Part shown: in pieces, positions 17,105-26,000 of the stretch
Numbering within the stretch: position 1 is the first letter of the stretch
How the letters are laid out: every line of letters starts with the position of its first letter
Source: Streptomyces lanatus
GTDB lineage: Bacteria > Actinomycetota > Actinomycetes > Streptomycetales > Streptomycetaceae
Assembly: GCF_014655715.1 (NCBI RefSeq)
Contig: NZ_BNBM01000008.1
Location: forward strand, 355,498-419,497
Direction of reading: 5' to 3'
DNA length: 64,000 nucleotides
Notes under the pieces: generated by a model
What the model was told of the DNA's origin: nothing
Databases searched by the model: none
The model's input: only the letters and a program-made list of their open reading frames with translations
Program-made: the position numbers and the translations under genes

Positions 17105-18265
17105 ATGGCCAAGGTGCTCTGCGTCCTGTACGACGACCCCACCGACGGATACCCGACGACGTACGCCCGCGACGACTTGCCGGCCATCGACCACTACCCC
17201 GGCGGCCAGACCACCCCGACGCCCGAGGCCGTCGACTTCACGCCGGGCCACCTCCTCGGCAGCGTCTCCGGCGAACTAGGCCTGCGCGACTTCCTGGAGA
17301 AGGCCGGCCACACCCTCGTCGTCACCTCCGACAAGGACGGCACCGGGTCCGCCTTCGACCGTGAGCTGGCCGACGCGGATGTCGTCATCTCGCAGCCGTT
17401 CTGGCCGGCGTACCTCACCGCGGAGCGCATCGCGGCCGCCAAGAACCTGAAACTGGCGGTGACCGCGGGCATCGGCTCCGACCACGTCGACCTCGACGCG
17501 GCGGTGGCGCACGGCGTGACCGTGGCCGAGGTGACGTACTCGAACAGCATCAGCGTCGCCGAACACGTGGTGATGATGACGCTGTCCCTGGTCCGGAACT
17601 ACCTGCCCTCCCACCAGGTCGTGCTGGACGGCGGCTGGAACATCGCCGACTGCGTGGCCCGCTCGTACGACCTGGAGGGCATGCACGTCGGAACGGTCGC
17701 CGCCGGACGCATCGGCCTGGCGGTCCTGCGCCGCCTCGCGCCCTTCGACGTACGGCTGCACTACACGGACCGGCACCGGCTGCCGCGAGAGGTGGAGCAG
17801 GAGCTGGGGCTGACCTTCCACGCCTCGACCGCCGAGATGGTCCCGCACTGCGACGTCGTCACCATCAACGCGCCGCTGCACCCCGAGACCGAAGGGCTCT
17901 TCGGCGACAAGCTGCTGGCCACGATGAAGCGCGGCGCCTACCTGATCAACACCGCCCGGGCGAGGATCGTCGACCGGGACGCGGTGGACCGTGCCCTGCG
18001 CGGCGGCCAGTTGGCGGGCTACGCGGGCGACGTCTGGTACCCGCAGCCGGCCCCCGCCGACCACCCCTGGCGCACGATGCCCCACCACGGCATGACCCCG
18101 CACATCTCCGGCTCGTCCCTGTCGGCGCAGGCCCGCTACGCGGCGGGCACACGCGAGATCCTGGAGTCCTGGCTGGCGGGCCGCCCGATCCGCGACGAGT
18201 ACCTGATCGTCGACGGAGGCGCACTGGCGGGCACCGGCGCCCACTCCTACTCGGTCACCAAGTGA
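17105..18265 (+). CDS. fdh: NAD-dependent formate dehydrogenase (metal-free, D-2-hydroxyacid dehydrogenase family)
   Basis: Cytoplasmic enzyme of 386 residues that oxidises formate to CO2 with reduction of NAD+. The long N-terminal segment (VLYDDPTDGYPTTYARDDLP) is specific to the FDH branch. Substrate-binding residues in SQPFWPAYLTAERI, the Rossmann loop (VGTVAAGRIGLAVLRRL), the catalytic-region NTARARIVDRDAV and the catalytic histidine H333 in MTPHISGSSLSAQARYAAG are all visible. It has no cofactor metal, so the nearby molybdate transporter is not needed by it. The ATG follows GAGGAG. It is followed by a long-armed hairpin and faces GAPDH. Confidence 0.95.
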   Translation: MAKVLCVLYDDPTDGYPTTYARDDLPAIDHYPGGQTTPTPEAVDFTPGHLLGSVSGELGLRDFLEKAGHTLVVTSDKDGTGSAFDRELADADVVISQPFWPAYLTAERIAAAKNLKLAVTAGIGSDHVDLDAAVAHGVTVAEVTYSNSISVAEHVVMMTLSLVRNYLPSHQVVLDGGWNIADCVARSYDLEGMHVGTVAAGRIGLAVLRRLAPFDVRLHYTDRHRLPREVEQELGLTFHASTAEMVPHCDVVTINAPLHPETEGLFGDKLLATMKRGAYLINTARARIVDRDAVDRALRGGQLAGYAGDVWYPQPAPADHPWRTMPHHGMTPHISGSSLSAQARYAAGTREILESWLAGRPIRDEYLIVDGGALAGTGAHSYSVTK

Positions 18266-18270
18266 CCCAT

Positions 18271-18344
18271 GGAGGCCACCGCCCGGCTCCCTCACACGCG
18301 GTCGATGTGCACGTTTCGTCGACTTCACCCGGGCGGTGGCCTCC
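18271..18344. terminator. Long-stem hairpin after fdh
   Basis: Perfect 16-bp arms (18271-18286 and 18329-18344) enclose a 42-nt loop that itself carries the complementary pair GTCGA/TCGAC (18301-18305 and 18319-18323). It starts 5 bp after the fdh stop and should work as a terminator; the large structured loop is unusual. Confidence 0.6.
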
Positions 18345-18640
18345 ACTCCGACCTCCAGCCTCCGCGGTGTGGTGCGGTGCGTCAGGTCCGGGGGGTTTCG
18401 GCGCTGGACATGGCCCGCTGCGGCAGGTCCTGGAGCGTGTTCTGCTCCTGCTGGGCCTCACCCCTCGGCGGCGAAGGCGCCCACGCGGCCACGGAATACG
18501 TCGAGCTCGGCTCGCTGGACCGCCTCACCGACGTCCTCGCCGCCACCATCACCGACTTCTGTTCCTGAAGCCCGCGGCCGGACCCGGAAAGACCCGGGCC
18601 CGGCACGGAACGAGAGGACCGCGGATCCCGCGGCGCGGGA
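18345..18640. other. Non-coding stretch between convergent fdh and GAPDH genes
   Basis: No gene with convincing codon use is seen here. A short plus-strand frame ends near 18568 with the phrase TEYVELGSLDRLTDVLAATI, which reads a little like protein but has no ribosome-binding site or recognisable family. It may be a relic. Confidence 0.4.
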
Positions 18641-20086
18641 TCAGACCGCCGGTGCCGGATAGGTCGGGTACTCCACACCGGAGACGTGCTGGACGACCCG
18701 GATGACCTGGCAGGAGTAGCCGAACTCGTTGTCGTACCAGAGGTAGAGGATCGCGTTGTCGCCCTCCACCTTCAGCGCGCCCGCGTCCACGATCGAGGCG
18801 TGGCGGGAGCCGATGAAGTCGCTGGAGACCGCGTCGGGCGCCGTGATGAAGTCGATCTGGCGGCGCAGCGGCGAGGTGAGGGACACCTCGCGCAGGTAGT
18901 CGAGGACCTCCTCGCGGCTCGTCTCGCGCTTCAGCTGGAGGTTGAGGATCGCGATCGAGACGTCCGGGACCGGGACACGGATCGAGCTGCCGGTGATCCG
19001 GGCCTTGAGGTCGGGCAGCGCCTTGGCGACGGCCGAGGCGGCACCGGTCTCGGTGATGACCATGTTCAGCGGCGCGCTACGGCCACGACGCTCGGACTTG
19101 TGGTAGTTGTCCAGCAGGTTCTGGTCGTTCGTGAACGAGTGGACGGTCTCCACATGGCCGCGCTCCACGCCGTACTCGTCCTCCATCGCCTTCAGCGGCG
19201 GGACTATGGCGTTGGTGGTGCAGGACGCGCAGGACAGGATCTGCTCGTCCGGCTTGAGCGTGTCGTGGTTCACGCCGTGCACGATGTTCGGGACGTCGCC
19301 CTTGCCCGGCGCGGTCAGCACGACCTTGTCGATGCCGGGGCGCAGATGGCCGGAGAGGCCCTCGCGGTCGCGCCACTTGCCGGTGTTGTCGATCAGGATG
19401 GCGTTCTTGATGCCGTACGCGGTGTAGTCGACCTCGGACGGGTCGTTCGCGTAGATCACCTTGATCGCGTTGCCGTTGGCGATGATCGTGCTGTTCGCCT
19501 CGTCGACCGTGATCGTGCCCTGGAACTGGCCGTGGATGGAGTCACGGCGGAGCAGCGAGGCGCGCTTGACGATGTCCTGGTCGCCGCCGCCGCGCACGAC
19601 GATGGCGCGCAGTCGCAGACCGTTGCCCGAGCCGGACTTCTCGATCAGCAGCCGGGCCACGAGGCGGCCGATGCGGCCGAAGCCGTACAGGACGACGTCG
19701 CGTCCCTCGCCGCGCTCGATCTTGTTGGCGCCGGTGGCACCGGCGACGGCCTCGGCGGTGAACGCCTCCACGGTCAGACCGCGGTCGTCGGCCTTGTACG
19801 TCGCGGCCAGCATGCCGATGTCGATCTGCGACGGGCCGAGGTCCAGCTCGGTGAGCGCCCGCACGAACGGCAGGGTCTCGGTGACCGAGAGCTCCTCACC
19901 GCCGATCTGCCGGGCGAACCGGTGGGTCTTCAGGATGCTGACCACCGACTTGTTCACCAGGGAGCGGCTGTGGAGGAGGACGGTGACGTCCCGCTCCCGG
20001 TGCAGCTTCCCGATGAGCGGGATCATCGACTCCGCGATCTCCTCGCGGTTCTTCCAGTTGGTGAACGAGTCGTCGTTGACAGTCAC
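18641..20086 (-). CDS. gap: Glyceraldehyde-3-phosphate dehydrogenase, long form
   Basis: Protein of 481 residues, about 140 longer than classical GAPDH because of an N-terminal extension (NWKNREEIAESMIPLIGKLH and following) seen in a second GAPDH class of actinobacteria. The NAD-binding motif VVLYGFGRIGRLVARLL starts near residue 130. The catalytic cysteine lies in SCASCTTNAIVPPLKAME, and the substrate loop RRGRSAPLNMVITETGAAS is intact. It interconverts glyceraldehyde-3-phosphate and 1,3-bisphosphoglycerate; this class may serve gluconeogenesis. The GTG start at 20086 is followed by MTVNDDSF. An inverted repeat lies just upstream, before the divergent LysR gene. Confidence 0.94.
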   Translation of the reverse strand: MTVNDDSFTNWKNREEIAESMIPLIGKLHRERDVTVLLHSRSLVNKSVVSILKTHRFARQIGGEELSVTETLPFVRALTELDLGPSQIDIGMLAATYKADDRGLTVEAFTAEAVAGATGANKIERGEGRDVVLYGFGRIGRLVARLLIEKSGSGNGLRLRAIVVRGGGDQDIVKRASLLRRDSIHGQFQGTITVDEANSTIIANGNAIKVIYANDPSEVDYTAYGIKNAILIDNTGKWRDREGLSGHLRPGIDKVVLTAPGKGDVPNIVHGVNHDTLKPDEQILSCASCTTNAIVPPLKAMEDEYGVERGHVETVHSFTNDQNLLDNYHKSERRGRSAPLNMVITETGAASAVAKALPDLKARITGSSIRVPVPDVSIAILNLQLKRETSREEVLDYLREVSLTSPLRRQIDFITAPDAVSSDFIGSRHASIVDAGALKVEGDNAILYLWYDNEFGYSCQVIRVVQHVSGVEYPTYPAPAV

Positions 20087-20110
20087 GGGCCTATCTTTCG
20101 AGCTAGGAGG

Positions 20111-20143
20111 CGCTCATATGCTAACCGCAGGGTGCGATGAGCG
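20111..20143. promoter_or_regulatory. Inverted repeat CGCTCAT-N19-ATGAGCG
   Basis: Perfect 7-bp arms (20111-20117 and 20137-20143) between the divergent GAPDH and LysR genes, 25 bp upstream of the GAPDH start. Candidate operator or mRNA-leader structure. Confidence 0.35.
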
Positions 20144-20243
20144 TTCAAAGGGGGGTCTCCGGGTGGTGTAAATATCCGGAGTATGACCATTTGTGCTTTT
20201 TGCGCCAACGGCGTCCCGTCCGTGCGAAGTGAGGAGTGAACCG

Positions 20244-21203
20244 GTGGAGCTGGAGCTACGGCACCTACGCGTGCTGTGTGCCATCGCGGACGCGGGCAGC
20301 GTAGGCAGGGCCGCGGCCGAGCTGGGCTACTCGCAGCCCGCGATGAGCACCCAACTCCGGCGCATCGAGCGGTATTTCGGCGAGTCCCTCTTCGAGCGCG
20401 GCCCGACCGGCGTGCACTTGACCCCGTACGGCTTCGACGTCGTTGCCCAGGCCCGTGACGTCCTCGCCCGCGCCGACGCGATCGGGCGCCGCCCGGCCTC
20501 CGGCGCCCCGGCCGGACGGCGGACCCTGCGGGTCGCGGCGACGAACTCGCCGATGCTGGCCGGCATGGTGTCGGGCCTCCGCTCGCGGCTGCCGGACGTG
20601 CCGCTCGCGGTGAGCAGTGTGTACGCCTCCTCGCGCATCGTCGAGCTGCTGGAGGAGGGGGTGGTGGATGCCGCCATCGCCGCGGACTACCCCGGCCGGG
20701 AGCTGGAGCACTCGGACGCGGTGATCCATCGCGGCATCGTGACCGAGCCGACGTTCGTGGCGCTGCCCGCCCGGCATCCGCTCGCCCGGCGCACCCAGGT
20801 CGCCCTCGCCGACCTCGCGGAGGAGGCCTGGTTCCTGACGCCGGACGACGGGGCGGGCTGGCCGGGCGTCTTCTACACGGCCTGTACGGCGGCGGGCTTC
20901 GACCCGGCCGTCGTCCATGAATTCCTCGGTGACCAGCAGCAGTTGCAGGGAATGATCGCCGACGGGCTCGGCGTGGCAGTCGTGCAGCCGACGATGCGGG
21001 CGTTGCCGGACGTGGCCGTCAAGCCGCTCGTCGGTACGCCCTTGTGGTGCCGGTATGTGCTGGCGTGGCGGCGGGCGGCGGTCACCGAGGACATGATCGA
21101 CGCGCTCTTCCAGTCCGCGACCGCCGCCCATCGCCAACTCGTCGCCCAGTCCCCGCACTTGAAGACATGGGCCGCCCGCACGTGGAGCGTGACCGGGGGA
21201 TAA
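20244..21203 (+). CDS. LysR-family transcriptional regulator
   Basis: Regulator of 319 residues: winged helix at the N-terminus (MELELRHLRVLCAIADAGSVG; AAELGYSQPAMSTQLRRIE) and a LysR effector domain (RRTLRVAATNSPMLAGMVSG onward). The GTG at 20244 is chosen because GAGGAG lies 8 bp upstream and the HTH then begins at residue 4 as is normal; the frame is open further upstream without a good start. It is divergent from GAPDH and ends 142 bp before the collagenase gene; either could be a target. Effector unknown. Confidence 0.9.
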   Translation: MELELRHLRVLCAIADAGSVGRAAAELGYSQPAMSTQLRRIERYFGESLFERGPTGVHLTPYGFDVVAQARDVLARADAIGRRPASGAPAGRRTLRVAATNSPMLAGMVSGLRSRLPDVPLAVSSVYASSRIVELLEEGVVDAAIAADYPGRELEHSDAVIHRGIVTEPTFVALPARHPLARRTQVALADLAEEAWFLTPDDGAGWPGVFYTACTAAGFDPAVVHEFLGDQQQLQGMIADGLGVAVVQPTMRALPDVAVKPLVGTPLWCRYVLAWRRAAVTEDMIDALFQSATAAHRQLVAQSPHLKTWAARTWSVTGG

Positions 21204-21224
21204 CGCGCGCCCATGACGTGTGTT

Positions 21225-21242
21225 ATGGCAGCTCGGTGCCAT
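21225..21242. promoter_or_regulatory. Dyad ATGGCA-N6-TGCCAT upstream of collagenase gene
   Basis: Perfect 6-bp arms, lying 104 bp upstream of the collagenase start and flanked by weaker outer symmetry (TGTG before, CACA after). Possible operator. Confidence 0.35.
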
Positions 21243-21345
21243 GTGCTATGTCACACGGCATTGTTGGCGAGAGGTGCCGTTGAGACAGTGCCTCACACGC
21301 CTCAGCACCCCACATCGAGGCGCATCCGTTCGTGGAGGAATCCAG

Positions 21346-23313
21346 ATGCGCTACAGCTTCGTGCTGCCCAGACGCATGACATCCGCCTTCGCCGCCGCAG
21401 TCACCCTCTCCGCCCTGCTGGCGGCCCCGGCGTTCGCGGCACCCCCGACCAGGGCCGAGCCCGCCGCGGTCACGCCCCGCGCGACGGCAGCCCCGCCCCC
21501 GGCCGGCCCGACCCGCAACACCGCCACCCGTCCCGCCGTACAGGACCGGCCACTCTCCCCGGCTCACGTGCCGCCGCTGACACCGACGCGCGTCCCGCCC
21601 CAACCCCGCACCGAGCCCGGCCTGCGGGCGGCGCCCTGCATACCCGGTGACTTCGGCGGCAGGACCGGCGCCGCGCTCGTCGCGTTCGTCAAGGCCTCGA
21701 CCACGGGCTGTGTCAACACCCTGTTCGGGGTGACCGGCACGGACGCTCGCGCCGTCTTCCGTGAGTCCCAAATGGTCACGATCGCCCAGGCGTTCACCCG
21801 CACGGCGGCCACCTACAACGGCGACAACTCCAAGGGCGTGTGGCAGCTCGTCCTGTTCCTGAGGGCCGGGTACTACGTGCAGTTCAACCACCCGGACGAC
21901 GTCGGCCCGTACGGCAAGGTCCTGGCCGGACACACTGTCCGCGGCCTGGACACCTTCTTCGCCCGTCCGCACTCGGGCGATGTCACCGCCGCCAACGGCG
22001 ATGTGCTCGGCGAGGTCGTCATCCTCACCGACAGCGCCGACCGGCAGGCCCGCTATCTCCGGGTCTACCAGCGGATATTGAAGGCCTACGACCGCTCCTA
22101 CGACTCCGTCCCGAGCATGCTGGCGGCCGTCAACTCCGTCTACACCCCGCTGTGGCGCGGCAACTGGAACCCGGACTACGTCAGGGCGGTCACCGCCGAC
22201 CCGTCCGTCGTCCGCACCCTGCACTCCTTCGCGCTGGACCACCTCGACCTGCTCGGCACCGACCGCTCCTACCTCACCTCCAACGCCGGGATGAACGTGG
22301 GCCGTTACGTCGAGCACCCGGCCCTGCGGGCCACGGCGCGCCCTCTGGCCAAGCACCTGCTGGACAGCAGCCGGATCACTGGCCCCACCGCTGGACTGTG
22401 GGTGGCCGTGGCGCTGCAGGCCGACGCCTACGACGCCGCCAACTGCTCCTACTACGGCGTCTGCGACCTGGCCGGCCAACTCACCCGGGCCGTCCTGCCG
22501 ATCACCCACCACTGTGACGCCACTCGCACGATCCGGGCCCAGTCCCTCACCGCGGCCGACCTCGACGCGGCCTGTGCGAGCGTGCTGGGCCAGGACGCGT
22601 ACGTCCACGACCTGGTCAGGGACGACGGGCCCATCCCGGGCCAGTATCTGTCGACCGTCGACCTCGTCGTCTTCGCCGGCCGCGAGGACTACCGGACGTA
22701 CGCCGGGGCGATCTTCGGCATCGACACGGACAACGGCGGCATGACCATGATCGGGGATCCTGCCGACCCCGCCAACCGGCCCTACTCGGTGATGTACCAG
22801 AAGAGCGGGGACGACGGTCACGCCGCCCGCATCTGGAACCTCAACCACGAGTACATGCACTACCTGGACGCCCGCTTCGACATGAAGGGCGACTTCGCCC
22901 AGCAGACCTCGGTGCCGGACGTGTGGTGGATCGAGGGCGTGGCCGAGTACGTCTCCTACGGCTACCGCCGTATCACCTACGACCAGGCCGTCACGGAGGC
23001 GGGCAGGCACACGTACCGGCTGAGCACCCTGTTCCAGAACACGTACACCAACAGCGATGTGACCCGCACCTACGCGTGGGGCTATCTCGCCGCGCGCTAC
23101 ATGTTCGAGAAGCACCCGGCCGACGTGCACCGCATGCTGGCCCGCTTCCGCGTCGGTGACTACGCAGGCGGCTACGACGTCTACACCCGTGACATCGGCA
23201 CCCGTTACGACGCCGATTTCGACGAGTGGCTGACGGCGTGCGCCGCCGGCGCGTGTGCGGCGACGGCGACGCCGGGCGTCAGTCGAGAGTCGTCTCGGGT
23301 ATCTGCACGTTGA
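21346..23313 (+). CDS. Secreted M9-family collagenase
   Basis: Secreted zinc metalloprotease of 655 residues. Signal peptide 1-31 (ends PAFAAP) and a Pro/Thr-rich spacer are followed by the M9 N-terminal activator region (GVNTLFGVTGTDARAVF-like block) and the catalytic domain. The zinc motif HEYMH lies in NLNHEYMHYLDARF and the third ligand glutamate in WWIEGVAEYVSYGYR. Proteins of this kind degrade collagen-like triple helices; vertebrate-pathogen relatives carry extra PKD and collagen-binding domains, which are absent here. The ATG at 21346 has GGAGGAA upstream. A strong hairpin follows the gene. Confidence 0.9.
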   Translation: MRYSFVLPRRMTSAFAAAVTLSALLAAPAFAAPPTRAEPAAVTPRATAAPPPAGPTRNTATRPAVQDRPLSPAHVPPLTPTRVPPQPRTEPGLRAAPCIPGDFGGRTGAALVAFVKASTTGCVNTLFGVTGTDARAVFRESQMVTIAQAFTRTAATYNGDNSKGVWQLVLFLRAGYYVQFNHPDDVGPYGKVLAGHTVRGLDTFFARPHSGDVTAANGDVLGEVVILTDSADRQARYLRVYQRILKAYDRSYDSVPSMLAAVNSVYTPLWRGNWNPDYVRAVTADPSVVRTLHSFALDHLDLLGTDRSYLTSNAGMNVGRYVEHPALRATARPLAKHLLDSSRITGPTAGLWVAVALQADAYDAANCSYYGVCDLAGQLTRAVLPITHHCDATRTIRAQSLTAADLDAACASVLGQDAYVHDLVRDDGPIPGQYLSTVDLVVFAGREDYRTYAGAIFGIDTDNGGMTMIGDPADPANRPYSVMYQKSGDDGHAARIWNLNHEYMHYLDARFDMKGDFAQQTSVPDVWWIEGVAEYVSYGYRRITYDQAVTEAGRHTYRLSTLFQNTYTNSDVTRTYAWGYLAARYMFEKHPADVHRMLARFRVGDYAGGYDVYTRDIGTRYDADFDEWLTACAAGACAATATPGVSRESSRVSAR

Positions 23314-23344
23314 TCAGCTTTCCCAGCGCGGATCGACCGTGAGT

Positions 23345-23392
23345 GCCCGTCCTGGCCCGCGCCCCCGCAGATGTGCGTGGGCCAGGACGGGC
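23345..23392. terminator. Hairpin terminator after the collagenase gene
   Basis: Perfect 14-bp arms (23345-23358 and 23379-23392) with a 20-nt loop, 31 bp after the collagenase stop. Confidence 0.75.
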
Positions 23393-23691
23393 GCCGATGA
23401 AGTCGCCCTCCAGCACACTCCGCGGACCGAGGAGGACGCCCGTGCGGTGCCGCTCGAGGGCGCTGAACCAGCCCATCGCGCCCGTCATCGTCTCCGCGGT
23501 GGTCCCTCGGGGCCAGGATCACCAGCCGGGTCCCGGAGCCGAGCAGCGTGATCGCCAGACAGTCGGCGCGCTTCACAGGTGACGCGGGTTGTGGGCGTTG
23601 CGTGTCGAAGCGCCGCAAGGATCTTCCGGAACGCGTGCGGGCCGTGCACAGTCAGCACGGCCGCACGCACGTTTCACCGGGAGGTCAGCCG
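23393..23691. other. Gene-poor stretch, possible decayed gene on the minus strand
   Basis: No intact gene is evident. Translated on the minus strand, two pieces in different frames read like protein: GWFSALERHRTGVLLGPRSV (about 23400-23485) and DCLAITLLGSGTRLVILAPR (about 23510-23570). No family was recognised. The right end contains the ribosome-binding site of the following oxidoreductase gene. Confidence 0.35.
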
Positions 23692-25992
23692 ATGGGAGCC
23701 AAGGACCCGCTATCCACCGAGGGCGTCAGCCGACGCCGGTTCCTGGGCTATGTGGTCGCCGCCTCGACACTGACGGTCGCCGCACCGCTCGGCGAGGGTG
23801 AGGCCGCCGCGGCAGTCCCTTCCCTGCCCGGCCCTGCCGAGATCTACGACCTCAACGACATGCTCACCCACGCCGCGCTCCCCACGGCGAACCTGATCAC
23901 CATCCGGCTCGACAGCGACGGAACCGCCTCCTTCGCCCTGCCGCGCGCCGAGGTCGGCCAGGGCATCACCACCTCCAGCGCCATGCTGATCGCCGAGGAA
24001 CTCGACCTCCCGCTGGAGAAGATCCACGTCACCCTCGCCGACGCCCGCCCCGAGCTGCTGTTCAACCAGATCACGGGTGGCTCGAACACCACCATCTCCA
24101 CCTACACCCCGATCCGCGTCGCCGCCGCCGTGGCCCGGGGCCGCCTGCTGAAGGCAGCCGCACTCGAACTGGGAGAGGCCCTCGGCACCCTCACCGCGAA
24201 GGCGGGGGTCATCGTCTCGACCGTGACCGGCAAGAGCCTCACCTACGGCGAACTCGCCGCGAAGGCCGCCTCGATGACCACCGGCCAGGTCGCCGTCACC
24301 CTCAAGGAACCGGCTGACTTCAAGGTGATCGGCACCGCCCGGCGACGCATCGACGCGCTGGAGGCCGTCACCGGCCGCAAGAAGTTCGCCATGGACGTAC
24401 GGGTGCCGGACGCGCTGCCGACGATGGTGTGCCGGCCGCCCACGATCAACGGCACCGTCCGCGAGGTGGCGAACCTGGACGCGGTGCGGGCCATGCCCGG
24501 CATCACCGACATCGTCCGCGTGTCGAGCGGGGTCGCCGTGCGCGGTCGTACCTTCGGGCAGTGCATCGATGCCGTACGGGCACTCGAAGTCACCTGGGGA
24601 CCAGGAACCGCCGAGGACGCCTCCGACGAAAGCATCCGCGCCGAACTGCGCCGGGCCGAACTCCCGCTCCCCGGCCTCGACTTGCTCACCAAGTCGGTCG
24701 ACGCCCGCTTCACCTTCCACTTCGCCAGCAACAGCGCCCTGGAGACCAACTGCGCAGTCGCCGACGTACGCGAGGACTCGGCCGAGATCTGGGCGAGCCT
24801 GAAGTCTCCGATCGTCGCCCAGGAGGAGATCGCCCTCAGGCTCGGCCTCCCCGTGAGCGCTGTCAAGGTCCATGTGACGGAGGGCGGCGGCTCCTTCGGT
24901 CGCAAGCTGTTCCACGACGCCGCCGGCGAGGCCGCCGAGATCTCACGCGCGATGGGCAAGCCGGTCAGGCTGATGTGGCACCGCACCGACGACTTCCGGC
25001 AGGGCCGCACCCACCCCATGTCCACCTCCCGCGTACGCGCCACCTACGCGCTCGGCCAGGTGCTCACCTACGACCAGCGCCACACCTCCGTGGCCACCGA
25101 CTTCGGCCACGGCGTCGGCGAGATCATCACCGCCGAGGCCGCCCGACTGCCCGTCGGTGACCTCACCTTCTCCGAGACGATCTTCACCCTGACCCAGCAG
25201 ACTCCCTACCGCTTCGGCGTCGCCACCCAGCTCCTCAGCGAGACCGACAAGCGCTTCAACACCGGCTCCATGCGCAACATCTACTCGCCCAACGTGCGCT
25301 GCGCGCAGGAGCTGGTGGTGGACGAGCTGGCCAAGCGCATGGGCAAGGACCCGTACCAGTTCCGCCGCTCCTTCCTCAAGGACGAGCGGGCACGGGCCGT
25401 CCTCGACAAGGTCGCCGAGGCGGGGGAGTGGGGCCGGAGCATGCCGGCCGGGACGGCGCAGGGCATCGCGCTGCATCCCGAGTACCACGCGTACGTCGCC
25501 GTCCTCGCCGAGATCGACTGCCGCCCGGAGACGACCGGACGCGAGATTCCCGACGCGTATACGGGACCCCGGGTGATGAAAGTCGTGTGTGCCGTGGACG
25601 TCGGTCTTGCGGTGAACCCGCGCGGCCTTCAGGCCCAGATGATGGGCGGCATCATGGACGGCATCGCGATCACCCTCAGCTCCGGACTGCATCTGACCGA
25701 CGGGCATTTCCAGGAGGGCAGCTGGGACAACTACTTCTACACCCGGCAGTGGAACACCCCGCCCGAGCTGGAGATCATCGTGATGCCGCCGACCACTGAA
25801 ACGCCCGGTGGTGCGGGCGAGTTGGCGGTCGCGGGCGCGATGGCGGCCGTCGCCTGCGCCTACGGACGCGCGACCGGGAAGATGCCGACGACCTTCCCCC
25901 TCAACCACGCCGACCCGCTCCACTTCGAACCGTTGCCCACCTCCCCGCCGATCCCCGCGTCCCCCGTCGACGGCCTGAACCGCGCCTTCTAG
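23692..25992 (+). CDS. Molybdenum hydroxylase large subunit (isoquinoline 1-oxidoreductase beta-like)
   Basis: Protein of 766 residues of the xanthine oxidase superfamily, binding the molybdopterin cofactor. A twin-arginine signal (VSRRRFLGYVVAASTLT) sits within the first 30 residues, so the folded enzyme is probably exported by Tat. Molybdopterin-region motifs include EVGQGITTSSAMLIAEELDL, TGGSNTT, VTEGGGSFGRKLF and the C-terminal ETPGGAGELAVAGAMAAV, whose glutamate matches the active-site general base. It is homologous to IorB-type subunits, which hydroxylate N-heterocycles or oxidise aldehydes. The ATG at 23692 follows GGGAGG. The iron-sulfur subunit gene follows after 8 bp; no FAD subunit is present. 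Confidence 0.92.
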   Translation: MGAKDPLSTEGVSRRRFLGYVVAASTLTVAAPLGEGEAAAAVPSLPGPAEIYDLNDMLTHAALPTANLITIRLDSDGTASFALPRAEVGQGITTSSAMLIAEELDLPLEKIHVTLADARPELLFNQITGGSNTTISTYTPIRVAAAVARGRLLKAAALELGEALGTLTAKAGVIVSTVTGKSLTYGELAAKAASMTTGQVAVTLKEPADFKVIGTARRRIDALEAVTGRKKFAMDVRVPDALPTMVCRPPTINGTVREVANLDAVRAMPGITDIVRVSSGVAVRGRTFGQCIDAVRALEVTWGPGTAEDASDESIRAELRRAELPLPGLDLLTKSVDARFTFHFASNSALETNCAVADVREDSAEIWASLKSPIVAQEEIALRLGLPVSAVKVHVTEGGGSFGRKLFHDAAGEAAEISRAMGKPVRLMWHRTDDFRQGRTHPMSTSRVRATYALGQVLTYDQRHTSVATDFGHGVGEIITAEAARLPVGDLTFSETIFTLTQQTPYRFGVATQLLSETDKRFNTGSMRNIYSPNVRCAQELVVDELAKRMGKDPYQFRRSFLKDERARAVLDKVAEAGEWGRSMPAGTAQGIALHPEYHAYVAVLAEIDCRPETTGREIPDAYTGPRVMKVVCAVDVGLAVNPRGLQAQMMGGIMDGIAITLSSGLHLTDGHFQEGSWDNYFYTRQWNTPPELEIIVMPPTTETPGGAGELAVAGAMAAVACAYGRATGKMPTTFPLNHADPLHFEPLPTSPPIPASPVDGLNRAF

Positions 25993-26000
25993 GAGCCCCC

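Noticed and set aside
18269..18568. Small plus-strand gene after fdh
   Set aside because: It begins inside the hairpin arm, has no ribosome-binding site and matches no family.
21223..23130. 635-codon minus-strand frame opposite the collagenase
   Set aside because: Antisense shadow; the collagenase has a signal peptide, zinc motif and good ribosome-binding site.
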